Below are positions 61,507 through 64,000 of a stretch of DNA of 64,000 nucleotides, piece by piece (the stretch's first letter is position 1; the number at the start of each line of letters is the position of its first letter). The notes under the pieces are model-generated. The model was not told the origin of the DNA. It saw only the letters and a list, made by a program, of their open reading frames with translations, and searched no databases. Source of the stretch: Rhodococcus sp. B50 (GTDB lineage Bacteria; Actinomycetota; Actinomycetes; Mycobacteriales; Mycobacteriaceae); contig NZ_WPAG02000002.1 in assembly GCF_013602415.1 (NCBI RefSeq), positions 4,219,480 to 4,283,479 on the forward strand. Direction: 5' to 3'. A program made the translations under genes and the position numbers.

Positions 61507-62964
61507 ATGCACAACAACGACACGAACCTCGACAGGAACGAACTCTTCATCGGCGGACGCTGGGTGGCACCGAAGTCCGGCGCCACGGTGGATGTGATCG
61601 AGGCGGCGACCGAGAAGGTGCTCGGCACCGCCGCCCTCGCATCCGAGACCGATATCGACGAGGCGGTTGCGGCTGCTCGCGGTGCCCTCCGCGGCCCGTG
61701 GGGTGCACTCACCAACGGCGAGCGCGCCGATCTTCTCGACAAGTTCGCGGCGGCCCTGAAATCCCGGGGACGCGATACGTCCCGGCTCGTCAGCCGCGAG
61801 AACGGTATGCCGATCGCCCTCTCCGGAGGGGTCAACGGCTTCGGGCCCGCGGCGATGGTGTCGTACTACGCGGGGTTGATCCGTGACGCGTCGAACGAAG
61901 ACGTCCGTCCCAGCGCGTTCGGTGGCCGCACCGTCGTGCGTCGCGAGCCGGTGGGTGTGGTCGCCGCGATCACGCCGTGGAACTATCCGCAGCCGCTCGC
62001 CGCGATGAAACTGGCACCGGCACTGGCGGCAGGGTGCACGGTGGTGCTCAAGCCGGCACCCGAGACCGCGCTCGATGCGTTTGCGTTCGCCGAGGCGGCG
62101 GTGGAAGCGGGGTTGCCCGAGGGAGTCGTCAACATCGTCCCGGCGGGTCGTGAGACCAGTGCGTACCTCGTGGAGCATCCGGGTGTCGACAAGGTCGCGT
62201 TCACCGGGTCCACGGCTGCCGGACGTGCCATCGGCGAGGTGTGCGGGCGTCTGCTGCGTCCGGTCACCCTCGAGCTCGGAGGAAAGTCGGCAGCGATCGT
62301 CACCGAGCAGGCCGATCTCGATGTGTTCGCGAAGAACCTGCTCGAGGTGTCGCTGGTGAACAACGGCCAGACCTGCCACGCGAGCACTCGAATCCTCGCT
62401 CCGCGGTCGCGTTACGACGAGGTCGTCGACGTGGTCACCGACACCGTTCGGGCGTTGACGGTGGGCGATCCGCTGGACAAGAACACGAACATCGGCCCGT
62501 TGGTCTCGGCTGCGCAGCGTGATCGGGTGCTCGGGTACATCGAGTCCGGGCGTGCCGACGGTTACCGCATCACGGTCGGTGGCGGCGCCCCGTCCTCGCA
62601 GTCCACCGGGTGGTTCGTCGAACCGACCGTCTTCGCCGATGTCGACAACTCCGCGCGTATCGCGCAGGAGGAGATCTTCGGTCCGGTTCTGACGATCACG
62701 CCGTACGGTGACGAGAACGAAGCGGTCGCGATTGCCAACGATTCCGAGTACGGGCTCGGCGGCACCGTGTGGACCGCCGACGAGCAGCACGGTCTCGACC
62801 TCGCCGCGCGTATTCATACCGGAACGGTCGGAGTGAACTACTACGCCCTGGATCTGGATGCGCCGTTCGGTGGCGTGAAGTCTTCGGGGCTGGGCCGCGA
62901 GCTCGGTCCGGAGGGGCTCACCCCGTACTACACCGCGAAGTCCATCTATTTCGGAACCCGCTGA
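61507..62964 (+). CDS. Aldehyde dehydrogenase
   Basis: The 485-residue NAD(P) enzyme has ITPWNYPQPLAAMK and KPAPETAL in the N-terminal half, the catalytic Glu in TLELGGKSA (about residue 255), the catalytic Cys in NNGQTCHAST (about 288) and the closing segment APFGGVKSSGLGRELG. It oxidises an aldehyde to an acid. Its position right after the Ltp2-type gene suggests it removes the product of aldol cleavage. The ATG at 61507 is preceded by GGAAGG (61496-61501). Confidence 0.92.
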   Translation: MHNNDTNLDRNELFIGGRWVAPKSGATVDVIEAATEKVLGTAALASETDIDEAVAAARGALRGPWGALTNGERADLLDKFAAALKSRGRDTSRLVSRENGMPIALSGGVNGFGPAAMVSYYAGLIRDASNEDVRPSAFGGRTVVRREPVGVVAAITPWNYPQPLAAMKLAPALAAGCTVVLKPAPETALDAFAFAEAAVEAGLPEGVVNIVPAGRETSAYLVEHPGVDKVAFTGSTAAGRAIGEVCGRLLRPVTLELGGKSAAIVTEQADLDVFAKNLLEVSLVNNGQTCHASTRILAPRSRYDEVVDVVTDTVRALTVGDPLDKNTNIGPLVSAAQRDRVLGYIESGRADGYRITVGGGAPSSQSTGWFVEPTVFADVDNSARIAQEEIFGPVLTITPYGDENEAVAIANDSEYGLGGTVWTADEQHGLDLAARIHTGTVGVNYYALDLDAPFGGVKSSGLGRELGPEGLTPYYTAKSIYFGTR

Positions 62965-63014
62965 TCGATCGCAGCCCGAGGGTTCCGCGCGAGCACACAC
63001 GTTGGGAGCACACC

Positions 63015-64000
63015 ATGGCACTACCTCTGCAGGACGTCCGGGTACTGGACGTGACGGACGGGTACGGCGACACCGCAGCACGATTCCTGGCGGATCTCGG
63101 TGCCGAGGTCGTGCGCGTCGAACTGCCGGGTGGCTCGACGACCCGATCGGCACAACCGGTGCGCAACGGTGTGAGCATTCCGTTCGCGCTGCGTAACGCG
63201 AACAAGCTCGGGGTCACCGTGGACCTGGACGACGACGAAGGGCGAGAGCGTCTGCGTGAGCTTGCCCGACGGTCCGACATCCTGATCGAATCGTTGTCAC
63301 CGGGATATCTGGGCTCGCGCGGTGTCGGCGCTGCCGACCTCCGCCGGGTCAACCCTGCGCTGGTCGCCGTCTCGGTCACGCCGTTCGGCCAGAACGGCCC
63401 GTATCGTGACTGGGCCGCAACGGAATCCGTGTTGTATGCGCTCAGTGGCGTCTTGTCGCGTTCCGGAGAACCGGGTCACCCTCCGCTGCTCCCACCCTCC
63501 GGCCTCGTCGACGAGTCGGTGGGCGTCCACACCGCATGGTCGGCGCTGCTCGCCTACTACGACCGTTTGCACACGGGCGAAGGACAGACCGTGGACATCT
63601 CGGCGTTCGAGGTCATCGTGCACGGCTTCGATCCGGGGTTCGGTGTGCAGGGCTCGGCGGCTGCCGGGCGGTCCGAGGACTTCCCGCGTGGGCGGCCCGA
63701 CGCGGCCAACTTCTATCCGGTCTACCGGTGCGCCGACGGGCAGGTGCGTATCTGCATTCTCGCGAAGCGGCAATGGCAGGCGATGTTCGAATGGCTCGGT
63801 AGGCCCGAGGAGTTCGCCGACCCGAAGTACGACACGATTCCCGCGCGCTTCGCGGCCTCGGACCGGCTCAACCCGCTCATCGAGGCACTGTTCGCGAACT
63901 ACACCCGCGATCAGCTCGTTGTCGAGGGTGCAGCCCGCGGCATCCCCATCGGGGGGCTCAACACGGTGTCGGAGGTGCTCGAGACCGAGCATTTCGACGC
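63015..64000 (+). CDS. CoA transferase, family III (CaiB/BaiF), 5' part
   Basis: The reading frame from ATG 63015 is open to the right edge (about 328 codons), so the gene is cut by the window. It begins with LQDVRVLDVTDGYGDTAARFLADLGAEV (typical family III start, in parts) and RNANKLGVTVDLDD, and the likely catalytic Asp is at about residue 166 (LVDESVGVHTAW). Family III enzymes move CoA from one acid to another without ATP. It lies 50 bases after the aldehyde dehydrogenase and may recycle CoA onto the acid it makes (inference). Confidence 0.88.
   Translation, partial: MALPLQDVRVLDVTDGYGDTAARFLADLGAEVVRVELPGGSTTRSAQPVRNGVSIPFALRNANKLGVTVDLDDDEGRERLRELARRSDILIESLSPGYLGSRGVGAADLRRVNPALVAVSVTPFGQNGPYRDWAATESVLYALSGVLSRSGEPGHPPLLPPSGLVDESVGVHTAWSALLAYYDRLHTGEGQTVDISAFEVIVHGFDPGFGVQGSAAAGRSEDFPRGRPDAANFYPVYRCADGQVRICILAKRQWQAMFEWLGRPEEFADPKYDTIPARFAASDRLNPLIEALFANYTRDQLVVEGAARGIPIGGLNTVSEVLETEHFD

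Noticed and set aside
63015..64000. Truncated CoA-transferase pseudogene
   Set aside because: The frame is intact to the last base; the gene is only cut by the window edge.
1..64000. Mobile elements, integrases, attachment sites, CRISPR repeats, tRNA or rRNA genes
   Set aside because: No transposase or integrase motifs, no regularly spaced repeats and no cloverleaf-like segments were seen. The catabolic island has no flanking repeats inside the window, so recent transfer cannot be argued from this sequence.

Overview
The window is high-GC DNA from an actinobacterium, most likely Rhodococcus or another Nocardiaceae. The evidence is the frequent GTG starts with 4-base start/stop overlaps, a DtxR/IdeR iron box, a TIGR03086-type protein (mycothiol-associated family), an F420-type luciferase-like oxidoreductase, an FprB-type ferredoxin/ferredoxin-NADP reductase and many acyl-CoA genes. 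I saw no rRNA, tRNA, CRISPR array, insertion sequence or phage gene. The species assignment is inference.

Layout. 1-10.3 kb: a plus-strand catabolic run made of the 3' end of a molybdenum-hydroxylase large subunit, a CoxG-like protein, hydantoinase/oxoprolinase A and B, an NmrA-like protein and an ECHDC3-like crotonase, followed by a CoA ligase and an acyl-CoA dehydrogenase. A plausible reading is hydroxylation of a ring to a lactam or similar amide, ATP-dependent hydrolysis, then CoA activation and beta-oxidation. 10.3-14.6 kb: housekeeping genes (an alpha/beta hydrolase, a secreted protein, a frameshifted thioesterase, a MarR regulator, a DNA glycosylase, RNase H). 14.6-18.6 kb: an iron-siderophore ABC importer with an upstream IdeR box. 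18.7-27.1 kb: an amidohydrolase, a CoA ligase and a branched-chain-amino-acid-type ABC importer with fused permeases. 27.2-41.5 kb: mixed metabolism and regulation (metY, an IclR regulator, an AurF-like di-iron protein, an MFS/TetR pair, a nucleotide cyclase, a DUF6319-like protein, a secreted protease, ilvD, an aldo-keto reductase, an MFS transporter, a crotonase).

41.6-64.0 kb (continuing past the right edge) is the most unusual part: a CoA-linked catabolic island containing three bis-MGD (DMSO-reductase family) molybdenum oxidoreductases that have no recognisable companion subunits. With them are a ferredoxin/FprB reductase, a CoA ligase, a 3-hydroxyacyl-CoA dehydrogenase, two SDRs, a crotonase, an LLM oxidoreductase, two thiolase-fold proteins that lack the nucleophilic cysteine, a DUF35 Zn-ribbon/OB partner, an NTF2-like protein, an aldehyde dehydrogenase, a family III CoA transferase and an organic-acid MFS transporter.

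A 16-base motif, approximately CTAWNGNCNTTAGATT, sits at the start of each transcription unit in this island (41640, 52911, 55995, 59447, and a weaker copy at 48959). This suggests one regulon under one, probably TetR-type, repressor that is not evident in the window. I infer degradation of an organic acid in which the substrate is activated to a CoA thioester, transformed by molybdenum chemistry fed through ferredoxin and FprB, and cleaved by a retro-aldolase of the Ltp2/ChsH2 kind, whose aldehyde product would go to the adjacent aldehyde dehydrogenase. The substrate is unknown.
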